A DNA stretch of 64,000 nucleotides, from NCBI RefSeq assembly GCF_900232995.1, contig NZ_OCVX01000004.1, forward strand, positions 196,614-260,613, read 5' to 3'. Source of the DNA: Mycobacterium simulans. GTDB taxonomy: Bacteria; Actinomycetota; Actinomycetes; Mycobacteriales; Mycobacteriaceae. Positions 52,858 to 61,405 of this stretch are shown piece by piece; the first letter of the stretch is position 1; each line of letters opens with the position of its first letter. Both the position numbers and the translations under genes were made by a program. Under the pieces are notes generated by a model. That model worked only from the letters and a program-made list of their open reading frames with translations. It did not search any database and was not told the DNA's origin.

Positions 52858-54354
52858 TCAGCTGGTCAGTTGTTCCACCAGTTCCACCGCGCTGTCCACC
52901 GAATCCAATAGCGCTCCGACGTGTGCCTTACTGCCGCGCAGCGGCTCGAGCGTCGGGATGCGAACCAGCGAATCACCGCCCAGGTCGAAGATCACCGAGT
53001 CCCAACTGGCCGCGGCGATATCGGCACCGAAGCGGCGCAGGCATTCGCCGCGGAAATATGCACGCGTATCCGTCGGCGGGTTGTCCACCGCCTGCAACAC
53101 CTGGTGTTCGGTGACCAGACGCTTCATCGAGCCCCGTGCCACCAGGCGGTTGTACAGGCCCTTATCCAGCCGGACGTCGGAATACTGCAGGTCGACGAGG
53201 TGCAGCCGGGGAGCCGACCAGCTCAGGTTCTCCCGGTGCCGGAAACCCTCGAGCAATCGCAGCTTGGCCGGCCAATCCAGCAGCTCGGCGCAGTCCATCG
53301 GGTCGCGCTCCAGCTTGTCGAGCACGTCTGCCCAGGTTTGCACGATGTCGGCTGCGCGGGGATCGGGGTCTCGGCTGTCGACCAACTTGGCCACCCGGTC
53401 CAGGTAGATCCGTTGCAGCGCAAGGCCGGTCAGCTCGCGACCGTCGGCAAGGGCCACGGTTGCCCGCAGCGACGGGTCGCGGCTGATCGCGTGGACAGCG
53501 TGCACGGGCCGGGCCAGCGCCAGATCGGTCAGGTCGATGCCTTCTTCGATCAGGTCCAGCGCTAACGCCGTGGTACCCAGCTTCAGGTAGGTCGACGTTT
53601 CCGCAAGGTTGGCGTCGCCGATGATGACGTGCAGCCTGCGGTACCTATCGGCGTCGGCATGCGGTTCGTCGCGGGTGTTGATGATCCCGCGTTTCAACGT
53701 TGTCTCCAGCCCTACCTCGACCTCGATGTAGTCGGAGCGTTGGGACAGCTGGAAGCCCGGCTCGTCACCGGCGGGCCCGATGCCGACCCGGCCGGAACCG
53801 GTCACCACCTGCCGAGACACCAGGAACGGCGTCAGCCCGGCGATGATCGCCGAAAACGGCGTCTGCCGCGACATCAGGTAGTTCTCATGTGACCCGTAGG
53901 ACGCCCCTTTGCCGTCGACGTTGTTCTTGTACAACTGCAGCTTCGCGGCCCCGGGCACGCTGGCGACGTGTCGGGCGGCCGCCTCCATCACGCGTTCGCC
54001 GGCTTTGTCCCAGATCACCGCGTCGAGCGGGTCGGTGCACTCGGGCGCGGAGTATTCCGGGTGAGCGTGATCGACGTAGAGCCGCGCCCCGTTGGTGAGG
54101 ATCATGTTGGCCGCGCCGACCTCGTCGGCGTCGACGACCGGCGGCGGGCCGGCCGAGCGGCTCAGGTCAAAGCCCCGGGCATCCCGCAGCGGCGATTCCA
54201 CCTCATAGTCCCAGCGGGTGCGTTTGGCGCGCTGAATGCCGGCGGCGGCGGCGTAGGCAAGCACCGCCTGCGTCGAGGTGAGGATCGGGTTGGCGGTCGG
54301 GGCCGACGGCGATGAGATCCCGTACTCGACCTCCGTTCCGATAATCCGTTGCAT
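52858..54354 (-). CDS. dop: Deamidase/depupylase Dop
   Basis: This 498-residue protein belongs to the same fold as PafA: MQRIIGTEVEYGIS with the metal-binding Glu, NGARLYVDHAHPEYSAPEC, KNNVDGKGASYGSHENYL, INTRDEPHADADRYRRLHVIIGDANLAE. Unlike PafA it has the extra loop near residues 40-80 (RTRWDYEVESPLRDARGFDL) that marks Dop. It converts Pup-Gln to Pup-Glu and removes Pup from substrates. It lies upstream of pup on the same strand and is divergent from the membrane-protein gene at 54583. Confidence 0.97.
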   Translation of the reverse strand: MQRIIGTEVEYGISSPSAPTANPILTSTQAVLAYAAAAGIQRAKRTRWDYEVESPLRDARGFDLSRSAGPPPVVDADEVGAANMILTNGARLYVDHAHPEYSAPECTDPLDAVIWDKAGERVMEAAARHVASVPGAAKLQLYKNNVDGKGASYGSHENYLMSRQTPFSAIIAGLTPFLVSRQVVTGSGRVGIGPAGDEPGFQLSQRSDYIEVEVGLETTLKRGIINTRDEPHADADRYRRLHVIIGDANLAETSTYLKLGTTALALDLIEEGIDLTDLALARPVHAVHAISRDPSLRATVALADGRELTGLALQRIYLDRVAKLVDSRDPDPRAADIVQTWADVLDKLERDPMDCAELLDWPAKLRLLEGFRHRENLSWSAPRLHLVDLQYSDVRLDKGLYNRLVARGSMKRLVTEHQVLQAVDNPPTDTRAYFRGECLRRFGADIAAASWDSVIFDLGGDSLVRIPTLEPLRGSKAHVGALLDSVDSAVELVEQLTS

Positions 54355-54494
54355 GGCGTAAGCCTAGGCCGATCGACGATGCGGGCCCGGTGGGGCCCGA
54401 GGTGGGGCGGCCAAGGGCAAAGCGACATCGACTGTGTGCTGTCGGCATTGAGCGTGCTTGTAGAGCGGAACGCGGTGCGGATCATCGCCCTAGC

Positions 54495-54532
54495 CGCACA
54501 CTCAACGCCGTCAACGCACACTCAACGCCGTC
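54495..54532. repeat. 20-bp direct repeat, two copies
   Basis: CGCACACTCAACGCCGTC occurs at 54495-54512 and again at 54515-54532, separated by AA. It lies in the divergent region between dop and the membrane-protein gene, about 50 bp upstream of the latter. The spacing of about two helical turns could suit a regulator, but no known site is recognised. Confidence 0.7.
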
Positions 54533-54582
54533 CAAGTCAGACCAGCAACAAGAAGGGTTGACCGCCACTAGGGTGATCCGCG

Positions 54583-55767
54583 ATGAACGTTTCCCTGCGC
54601 CGCGCGCTGGCATCCCCGGACTCGCCGCGTGCCGCGGCTGAAGCCTGGTTCCTCCAGCGCGGCTTGCCGTCGGTGCTCACCAGGCGGGCCCGATGGCGAC
54701 GGCTGTGGCCACGATCGGCGCCCATGCTGGCAGCGTACGCAACGGTGCACTGTTGGGCCTTGCCAGTCCTGCTGATCACCCACGGCGACGAAGTCGTCAT
54801 CGATGGAGCGCCCACACCCCGACAGTGGGCGCTACTGGCACTAGTCGCCGCCGCTCCGGCCCTGATCACGTTTGTCGGTTGGCTGGTGTCCCGGCTATCC
54901 GACAACCGGAAGCGTTCGGTTGCCGCGACCATTGCGGTCAGCATTGTGGCAATCATCGTCATTGTCCAAACGTCGATATCTCGCCTGCCCGACGCGGCCT
55001 TCGCCGCCGTCCTGGTGCTCCTCCTGACGGCAAGCGGGATCGGGTCGGTGGCCGGATGGTCGGTGCGCATGATGGTCTCGCACATTGCGTGCATTGGCAC
55101 CCTCGCAGTCCGGGCCCTACCGGTTGTTCTGCTGACCACTTTGGTGTTCTTCAACGGCAACGTCTGGCTTATGTCCGCAACGATTAGCGGAGAGCGTCTG
55201 ACGCTCGCGATGGTCTTTCTAATGAGCATCGCCGCCGCTTTCGTCGTCTCTGCCACCGTGGAGCGGGTCCGGCCGATGCTGCGGTCACCCGCAGCGGTGC
55301 CCACAGACTGCGAAGAGCTGGCCAACACCCCGTTTGAGGCGATCCCCGATCCGCTCAGCAGCCCACCCCTGACCAGGGTGGAGCGCGTCAATGTTGTCTT
55401 TGTGCTCGCCGCGTCACAGCTCGCGCAGATCCTGGTGGTCGCAGCACTCACCACCGCGATATACGTGATTCTCGGGCTGATCGTGCTTACCCCAGCGCTG
55501 CTGAAGGAATGGGCCCACACCGGATCCAGCAGCTCGACCGTGTTAGGCCTGACGGTTCCGGTACCAGATTCCCTGATACATCTGTGTCTTTTCCTGGGCG
55601 CATTGACCTTCATGTACATCAGTGCCCGCGCAGCTGGTGATGCCGATTACCGTTCAACCTTCGTCGACCCACTGATCCACGATCTGCACGCCACGCTGAC
55701 CGCCCGCAACCGCTACCGCGGCAACCTCGCTACGAGCAGTGTTGACGCCGGTAACGTGAGTGATTAA
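54583..55767 (+). CDS. Integral membrane protein (Rv2113 homologue)
   Basis: This 394-residue protein has about eight hydrophobic segments, including ALLALVAAAPALITFVGWLV, SVAATIAVSIVAIIVIV, AAFAAVLVLLLTASGIG, ALPVVLLTTLVFF and VVAALTTAIYVILGLIVL. The first 65 residues are soluble and basic. No catalytic motif or transporter signature is recognised. It overlaps the next gene by 8 bases, so the two are probably coupled. The conserved place beside dop and mpa is shared with M. tuberculosis; a link to the proteasome is unproven. Confidence 0.85.
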   Translation: MNVSLRRALASPDSPRAAAEAWFLQRGLPSVLTRRARWRRLWPRSAPMLAAYATVHCWALPVLLITHGDEVVIDGAPTPRQWALLALVAAAPALITFVGWLVSRLSDNRKRSVAATIAVSIVAIIVIVQTSISRLPDAAFAAVLVLLLTASGIGSVAGWSVRMMVSHIACIGTLAVRALPVVLLTTLVFFNGNVWLMSATISGERLTLAMVFLMSIAAAFVVSATVERVRPMLRSPAAVPTDCEELANTPFEAIPDPLSSPPLTRVERVNVVFVLAASQLAQILVVAALTTAIYVILGLIVLTPALLKEWAHTGSSSSTVLGLTVPVPDSLIHLCLFLGALTFMYISARAAGDADYRSTFVDPLIHDLHATLTARNRYRGNLATSSVDAGNVSD

Positions 55768-56410
55768 CTTCACCCTGGTGCAGGCCGAACATGTGCGCAA
55801 CGAGGTATCCGACCTATCCGGGAAGCGCTACGGCGAAGTCCTTCTCGTAACTCCGGGTGAGGCCGGTCCCCAGGCCACCGTCTACAACAGTTTTCCGCTC
55901 AACGAATGTCCGGCCGACCTGTGGTCCGCGCTCGACGCCCAGGCCCTCGCGACCGAACACGGTGCGGCCACGGCGCTGCTCAACGGTCCGCGCTACTGGC
56001 TGATGAACTCCATTGAGAAAACCCCGCAGGGCCCACCGGTGACCAAGACCTTCGGTGGCATCGAGATGCTGCAGCAGGCCACGGTCTTGCTGTCATCGAT
56101 GAACCCCGCCCCCTATACACCCAATCAAGTAAGCCGCCACACCGTGTTCGTCTTCAACGCCGGGGAAGAGGTTTACGAACTCCAGGACCCTAAGGGACGG
56201 CGCTGGGTCATGCAGACCTGGAGCCAGGTGGTCGACCCCAACCTGGCGCGTGCCGACCTACGCAAGCTGGCCGACCGGCTCAAGCTGCCGGACGGGTGGT
56301 CCTACCATGTGCGCGTACTGCCCAGCGAGCTGAGGATCGACACCACGACCCGCGCTGCCCAAGTGCTTCAGGACGACCTGACCAACAGCTATTCGCTGGT
56401 GAGCGCCTAG
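55760..56410 (+). CDS. Conserved hypothetical protein (Rv2114 homologue)
   Basis: This 216-residue soluble protein uses a GTG start (INFTLVQAEHVRNEVSDLSG) overlapping the previous gene. Conserved-looking motifs are TVYNSFPLNECPADLW, GPRYWLMNSIEK, PPVTKTFGGIEMLQQATVLL and KGRRWVMQTWSQVVDPNL. It has no signal peptide or membrane segment. The fold is not recognised with certainty. It is probably co-transcribed with the membrane protein and faces a convergent gene 8 bp away. Confidence 0.85.
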   Translation: MINFTLVQAEHVRNEVSDLSGKRYGEVLLVTPGEAGPQATVYNSFPLNECPADLWSALDAQALATEHGAATALLNGPRYWLMNSIEKTPQGPPVTKTFGGIEMLQQATVLLSSMNPAPYTPNQVSRHTVFVFNAGEEVYELQDPKGRRWVMQTWSQVVDPNLARADLRKLADRLKLPDGWSYHVRVLPSELRIDTTTRAAQVLQDDLTNSYSLVSA

Positions 56411-56418
56411 CCCCAGCG

Positions 56419-58209
56419 TCAGCGGTTCGCGATCCAACTCCGGTGACGTATCGCAGCCTTTCGCGCAGCTTTGGCCAGTGCCTTATCCGGCAGATGCCGG
56501 CCCAGCGTGTCAAGCACGACCGCGGTCTCGGGCGCGGTATGCCGCCACATGTTTTCCAGCAGCTGAAGCGGTTCGGACAGACCAGCGAAGAAGCTGCATA
56601 GTCCTTCCGGGTTAGCCACATCGCCCGCGAGCACATCAACAAGCACCGCGACGTCGACGAAGCTGGCCAGGGTCTCGGGATCCGCGCATCCTCGCTGTAT
56701 CAACCACAGCGCGGCGTGGCCGGCGACCGGGGTGTCCAACAGCTGACGAACCAACGGTTCGGCTACTTCGATGTCAAACTCATGCAGCGCAAGAAAGCCC
56801 ATCATTCGACTGGCGGAGCTCGAAGCCGCGACGATTGCCTCGGCAAGCATCTGCACCCGCTCGACGGCCGGACGGTCCGCCTGCCAGTTTGCTACGAGCG
56901 GCGCATGGCTCGTGTCGCCAACCAAAAGCATCGCTTCAATCAAGGCGGTGCCGTCCCCGTCGCACACATCGCCGAGGCGTCGCAGCACATATCCAGCCTC
57001 GTCGAGGTGGTCCGGCAGAACATGGCGGCCAAAACCCGTGAGTGCGACGGTGCCGCCAGTCCAATAGCTGCGGCCGTACCTTTGCGGCAGCTCGACGCGG
57101 TCGGTCCAGCGCACCACCCCGGCCTCCTCGAGGACTTCGAAGATTCGGCCGATGTCGCGCTGGGTGAATTCGTCGAGATTTTCCTTCCATTCCGGTATGT
57201 GCGGGGCGATCTGACGCGCTACCACCGATTGCGACCACTCGAGGAAGGACTCGAAAGGCAGCTCGGCGCCTACGGCGAGCAGCGGAGCCAGCCAATGCAC
57301 GATTCCGTTGTCGAGCAACTGATGCATTTCGTCGAGGAACCAGATCCGGCCTGAGTAGAGCGACTCCAACGGACCCACATCGACGATCGCTGCGAAAAGG
57401 GCCTCAGCCCGGGCAACGGTCGGGCGGGCGGCCCACGCTTTTACCGGCGTTAAACGACGTTGGTACACCTGGACGGCGCCGGCCTCTTTGGCGATGTCCA
57501 GGATCAGGTTCAACCACGGCAGGTTCGCCGTGGACGCGGTGCGCCATGTCTTGTCGCCGATTTGGGGATCCATCTCGTCGCCGGTGTCGAGCAGCTCAAG
57601 CAGCGCACGACCGTCGGCCAACTTGAGGTTTCCCTTGTCGGTCAGCCGCTTGCCATCGGCACCCAGATAGTCGCGCAGGGCATCGAGCTTCGCCAGCAGC
57701 GGCGCCGCGCAGGCGGCGGCCTCCACGTCGGCCCCCCGCGCGGGGACGTAGACGAACGGCAATTCGCACGGCTGCGATGCCTCCATCGGGTCGGAGTCGT
57801 CTTCACCCGGAGTGGGGCTGCCCAACTCTTCGCGCACAGTCGGGACGAGATCGGCGGCCAGCCTCCTCAGCCGGTTGGCGCGTTCGACACCGCCGACGAG
57901 ACGTCCGGTGGCTGCCATGAAGTCCACGTAGACTCCGACTGCGTTGCACAGATAACTGGCGCCCTCGGCATGGCCCTTGAACCGGCGCGGACACCACTCC
58001 AGCAAAAACTCCGTGACGTCACTGGGACCAAATTCGTCAAGAGCACCGTTCGAATCGTGATACCGCCAATCCAGCAAGATCTCGATGTCGGTTGCCAGTG
58101 CCGCCCGTTCCCGCTCCGGGCCATCCAACCAGTGGTCGAGTTCGTCGAGCAACGCGTCACGGGTGTCGTAGAACGCGTCATCGTCGCCGGGATCAATACG
58201 GAGCCGCAC
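56419..58209 (-). CDS. Large helical protein of unknown function downstream of mpa
   Basis: The GTG at 58209 gives 596 residues starting MRLRIDPGDDDAFYDTRDALLDELDHW-like sequence; longer in-frame starts run into the mpa coding region with Ser/Arg-rich sequence. The protein is rich in helix-forming segments, with PSDVTEFLLEWCPRRF, DFMAATGRLVGGVERANRL, a winged-helix-like stretch (FTQRDIGRIFEVLEEAGVVRWTDRV) and C-terminal HEAT-like repeats (VEPLVRQLLDTPVAGHAALWLIQRG). No catalytic motif is seen. It follows mpa by 34 bp, so it probably shares its transcript. I do not remember it in M. tuberculosis at this place. Confidence 0.8.
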   Translation of the reverse strand: MRLRIDPGDDDAFYDTRDALLDELDHWLDGPERERAALATDIEILLDWRYHDSNGALDEFGPSDVTEFLLEWCPRRFKGHAEGASYLCNAVGVYVDFMAATGRLVGGVERANRLRRLAADLVPTVREELGSPTPGEDDSDPMEASQPCELPFVYVPARGADVEAAACAAPLLAKLDALRDYLGADGKRLTDKGNLKLADGRALLELLDTGDEMDPQIGDKTWRTASTANLPWLNLILDIAKEAGAVQVYQRRLTPVKAWAARPTVARAEALFAAIVDVGPLESLYSGRIWFLDEMHQLLDNGIVHWLAPLLAVGAELPFESFLEWSQSVVARQIAPHIPEWKENLDEFTQRDIGRIFEVLEEAGVVRWTDRVELPQRYGRSYWTGGTVALTGFGRHVLPDHLDEAGYVLRRLGDVCDGDGTALIEAMLLVGDTSHAPLVANWQADRPAVERVQMLAEAIVAASSSASRMMGFLALHEFDIEVAEPLVRQLLDTPVAGHAALWLIQRGCADPETLASFVDVAVLVDVLAGDVANPEGLCSFFAGLSEPLQLLENMWRHTAPETAVVLDTLGRHLPDKALAKAARKAAIRHRSWIANR

Positions 58210-58243
58210 CGGTGCGACGTTAGTCGGATTGATCGACGAATGC

Positions 58244-60073
58244 TTACAGGTACTGGCCGAGGTTCGACTCGGTGTCGATGGCCCGCGAGGCGCTCGACGA
58301 CTTGCCGGTGACCAAGGTCCGGATGTAGACGATCCGCTCACCCTTCTTGCCCGAAATCCGCGCCCAGTCATCGGGATTCGTAGTGTTGGGCAGGTCCTCG
58401 TTCTCGGCGAACTCGTCGACGATCGAGTCGAGCAGGTGCTGAATGCGCAGACCCGGCTGGCCGGTCTCCAATACGGACTTGATGGCGTTCTTCTTTGCCC
58501 GGTCGACAACGTTCTGGATCATCGCCCCGGAGTTGAAGTCCTTGAAGTACATGACTTCCTTGTCACCGTTGGCGTAGGTGACCTCGAGGAATCGGTTGTC
58601 GTCGATCTCGGCGTACATCCGATCGACGACCTTTTCGATCATCGCCTTGATGCACGCCGTGCGGTCGCCGTCGAACTCGGCGAGGTCGTCGGCATGCACC
58701 GGCAGCGACTCGGTGAGGTACTTCGAGTAGATGTCCATTGCCGCCTCGGCATCCGGGCGCTCGATCTTGATCTTCACGTCGAGGCGTCCCGGCCGCAGGA
58801 TGGCGGGATCGATCATGTCTTCACGGTTGGAGGCGCCGATCACGATGACGTTCTCCAGCCCCTCCACCCCGTCGATCTCACTGAGCAACTGGGGGACGAC
58901 GGTTGTCTCGACGTCCGAGGAGACACCGGTACCGCGGGTGCGGAAGATCGAGTCCATCTCGTCGAAGAACACGATCACGGGTGTGCCTTCCGACGCCTTT
59001 TCCCGCGCGCGCTGGAAGATCAGCCGGATGTGACGCTCGGTCTCGCCGACGAACTTGTTGAGCAGCTCGGGGCCTTTGATGTTGAGGAAGTACGACTTCG
59101 CCTCACGGGCGTCGTCGCCGCGGACCTCGGCCATCTTCTTGGCCAATGAGTTGGCCACCGCCTTTGCGATCAACGTCTTCCCACAGCCGGGTGGGCCGTA
59201 GAGCAACACACCCTTGGGCGGGCGCAAGGCGTACTCGCGGTAGAGCTCTTTGTGCAGGAACGGCAACTCGACGGCGTCGCGAATCTGCTCGATCTGGCGT
59301 GTCAGGCCGCCGATGTCCTGGTAGCTGACATCCGGGACCTCTTCGAGCACCAGGTCTTCGACCTCGGCCTTGGGAATGCGCTCGAAGGCGTAGCCGGCTT
59401 TGGTGTCCACCAGCAACGAGTCGCCGGGGCGCAGCTTGCGGGGCCGGGTGTCGTCATTGAGGGCGTCCGCGTGGCCGTCCGGAAGGTCCTCGGCGACCAG
59501 CGGCTCGGCCAGCCAGACGATGCGTTCCTCATCGGCGTGGCCGACGACCAGCGCACGGTGACCATCGGCCAGAACCTCACGCAACGTCGATATCTCGCCC
59601 ACGGATTCGAATGTGCCGGCCTCCACCACGGTCAGGGCTTCATTGAGCCGGACCGTTTGGCCCTTCTTGAGGGACCTGGCGTCGATGTTGGGTGAGCACG
59701 TCAGGCGCATCTTGCGACCCGAGGTGAACACGTCCACCGTTTCGTCGTCGTGGGCGGACAGCAAGACCCCGTAACCGCTAGGCGGCTGCCCCAGTCGGTC
59801 AACTTCCTCGCGGAGCGCGAGCAGTTGTTGACGGGCTTCTTTAAGAGTTTCCATTAATTTGGAATTGCGGGCCGCGAGTGAGTCGATACGGGCTTCGAGT
59901 TGATGCACATCCCGAACAGAGCGCGTCGAGCTCTGCTGTCCAACCGCGTGCTCAAGTTGCTCGCGCAGAACTGTGGCTTCGCGCCGCAGCTGTTCCAACT
60001 CGGCGGCATCTTCGCTGGACAGGGGAATATCGCGAGGGGTCTTAAAGGCGTCAGAACGCTCTGAGTCACCCAT
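58244..60073 (-). CDS. mpa: Proteasome-associated AAA+ ATPase Mpa (ARC)
   Basis: This 609-residue protein has an N-terminal coiled coil (about 18-95; AAELEQLRREATVLREQLE) that binds Pup, two OB-like domains (about 96-240), and one AAA module with Walker A GPPGCGKT (about residue 297), Walker B VIVFFDEMDS, and the second region of homology (NREDMIDPAILRPGRLD). It ends in QYL, the docking tail that opens PrcA gates. Length equals the M. tuberculosis protein as remembered (609). It unfolds pupylated substrates. Confidence 0.97.
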   Translation of the reverse strand: MGDSERSDAFKTPRDIPLSSEDAAELEQLRREATVLREQLEHAVGQQSSTRSVRDVHQLEARIDSLAARNSKLMETLKEARQQLLALREEVDRLGQPPSGYGVLLSAHDDETVDVFTSGRKMRLTCSPNIDARSLKKGQTVRLNEALTVVEAGTFESVGEISTLREVLADGHRALVVGHADEERIVWLAEPLVAEDLPDGHADALNDDTRPRKLRPGDSLLVDTKAGYAFERIPKAEVEDLVLEEVPDVSYQDIGGLTRQIEQIRDAVELPFLHKELYREYALRPPKGVLLYGPPGCGKTLIAKAVANSLAKKMAEVRGDDAREAKSYFLNIKGPELLNKFVGETERHIRLIFQRAREKASEGTPVIVFFDEMDSIFRTRGTGVSSDVETTVVPQLLSEIDGVEGLENVIVIGASNREDMIDPAILRPGRLDVKIKIERPDAEAAMDIYSKYLTESLPVHADDLAEFDGDRTACIKAMIEKVVDRMYAEIDDNRFLEVTYANGDKEVMYFKDFNSGAMIQNVVDRAKKNAIKSVLETGQPGLRIQHLLDSIVDEFAENEDLPNTTNPDDWARISGKKGERIVYIRTLVTGKSSSASRAIDTESNLGQYL

Positions 60074-60241
60074 GTTGCGCTCCTTTCCCGCACCAGGAAT
60101 GGCGTGGCGGATACATCAACGCTACCGGCGATCGGCGATTGATGTGTGGAGTCACATGCCCTCGAATGGCCTTGAAAAGTAACAACTTGTTTCGCACTGG
60201 TAACCTCTGCTTCGACTCGGGCCGATCGAAAGAACCTCGGA

Positions 60242-60269
60242 AGGACCTTGAAAGGACCTTGAAAGGATC
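60242..60269 (+). repeat. 11-bp tandem repeat with ribosome-binding-site-like cores
   Basis: AGGACCTTGAA occurs at 60242-60252 and 60253-60263 and begins a third time at 60264 (AGGATC). Each unit carries AGGA, and the last lies about 4-8 bp before the GTG of the small reading frame at 60273. Repeat expansion may have created or strengthened this start site. Confidence 0.65.
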
Positions 60270-60272
60270 ACT

Positions 60273-60371
60273 GTGACTGCGAAATCCCTAGCCACAGGCG
60301 TCGCAGCCGCCGCGGGGATCGGCGCCGCAGCCGCCGGTGTGACTTTCGTTTCTTTCGTCAGCCGCCGATAG
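60273..60371 (+). CDS. Orphan Mtb12-type signal peptide or 32-residue leader peptide
   Basis: A GTG with AAAGGA upstream opens 32 codons: a basic start (TAKSLATGVA), Ala/Gly-rich core (AAAAGIGAAAAGVTF) and the end VSFVSRR. This closely resembles the signal peptide of the M. tuberculosis secreted antigen Mtb12/CFP-2 as I remember it (VKSIAAG ... AAIGAAAAGVTS). The frame stops at 60371 without a mature domain. Sixteen bp later starts lppK, whose product has an Mtb12-like domain behind its own lipoprotein signal. It could be a remnant of an Mtb12 paralogue or a short membrane peptide. Confidence 0.55.
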   Translation: MTAKSLATGVAAAAGIGAAAAGVTFVSFVSRR

Positions 60372-60387
60372 CCGAGACTGCCTCTGG

Positions 60388-60975
60388 ATGCGCCGAAATG
60401 TCTGCATACCCCTGAGCGCCGCCGCCGTCGTAGCGGTGCTCGGATTCTCGGGGTGTGCGCATGACGAGCCAAAGAAAACGTCGCCTGCTGCTCCCCCCGT
60501 CCCACCGGCGACTTCAAGTGCGGTTGCGGCGCCGCCGAGTGCCCCGCTGCCGGCACCCGAAGCGCTGACCGATGTGCTGTCGCGGCTCGCCGATCCGGCC
60601 GTGCCGGGCCCCAACAAGCTGAACCTCGTCGAAGGCTCAACCTCCGAGACGGCCGCCGCTTTGGACCGGTTCACCACCGCCGCGCGAGACGGCGGGTATC
60701 TGCCCATGACCTTCGCGGCCAACAACCTCGCCTGGTCGGACCGGAACCCATCCGACGTGGTGGCCACCGTCGTCGTCACCACCGCCCAACCCAACAACCG
60801 TGAGTTCACCTTCCCGATGGAGTTCAAGCCCTTCCAGGGGGGCTGGCAGTTGTCCCGGCAAACCGCGGAAATGCTACTGGCCCTGGGAAATTCACGGGGT
60901 TCGACGCCCGCACCCAGCCCTGCACCGTCGACCGCCCCCAACCAAGCGCCGGCCCCGACTTCAACTCCAGGCTGA
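60388..60975 (+). CDS. lppK: Lipoprotein LppK with Mtb12-like domain
   Basis: This 195-residue protein has a lipoprotein signal (RRNVCIPLSAAAVVAVLGFSGC, lipobox FSGC) and a Pro/Ala-rich spacer. Its folded domain (about 52-170; LTDVLSRLADPAVPGPNKLNLVEG, GGYLPMTFAANNLAW, GGWQLSRQTAEMLLAL) resembles the low-molecular-weight antigen Mtb12. The C-terminus is Pro/Ser-rich. It is anchored on the cell surface; function is unknown. It lies between mpa (divergent) and a DUF503 gene 9 bp downstream. Confidence 0.88.
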   Translation: MRRNVCIPLSAAAVVAVLGFSGCAHDEPKKTSPAAPPVPPATSSAVAAPPSAPLPAPEALTDVLSRLADPAVPGPNKLNLVEGSTSETAAALDRFTTAARDGGYLPMTFAANNLAWSDRNPSDVVATVVVTTAQPNNREFTFPMEFKPFQGGWQLSRQTAEMLLALGNSRGSTPAPSPAPSTAPNQAPAPTSTPG

Positions 60976-60984
60976 GCGGAACGT

Positions 60985-61278
60985 ATGTGGATCGGCTGGC
61001 TCGAGTTCGATGTGCTGTTGGGCGACGTGCGCTCGCTCAAACAGAAGCGGTCGGTAATCCGCCCGCTGGTTGCGGAGCTGCAACGCAAGTTCAGCGTCTC
61101 GGCCGCCGAGACCGGTTCGAATGACCTCTACCGACGGGCCGGCATCGGCGTATCCGTGGTGTCGAGCGATCGCGGCCACGCCGTCGATGTCCTGGACGCG
61201 GCCGAACGTCTGGTAGCCGCACATCCGGAGTTCGAGTTGTTGTCCGTGCGAAGGGGATTGCACCGTAGCGACGACTAG
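60985..61278 (+). CDS. DUF503-family protein (Rv2117 homologue)
   Basis: This 97-residue protein matches DUF503/YlxP: MWIGWLEFDVLLGDVRSLKQKRSVIRPLVAELQRKF at the N-terminus and NDLYRRAGIGVSVVSSD. In other bacteria YlxP-type proteins lie in the nusA-infB-rbfA operon and are thought to act in ribosome maturation or translation; here the gene follows lppK by 9 bp. It is intact and of typical length. Confidence 0.9.
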   Translation: MWIGWLEFDVLLGDVRSLKQKRSVIRPLVAELQRKFSVSAAETGSNDLYRRAGIGVSVVSSDRGHAVDVLDAAERLVAAHPEFELLSVRRGLHRSDD

Positions 61279-61405
61279 GTCATCCGCACTGAATGCAGGC
61301 ACCCAAAGCCCGGACGTCCAGCTGGGATCGGGATACGCTTTATGTCTGACCCAATGCGTCGGCCCTGCAATGAGCCAGGATGCCCGGGCGGTGGGAGGTG
61401 GGGAA

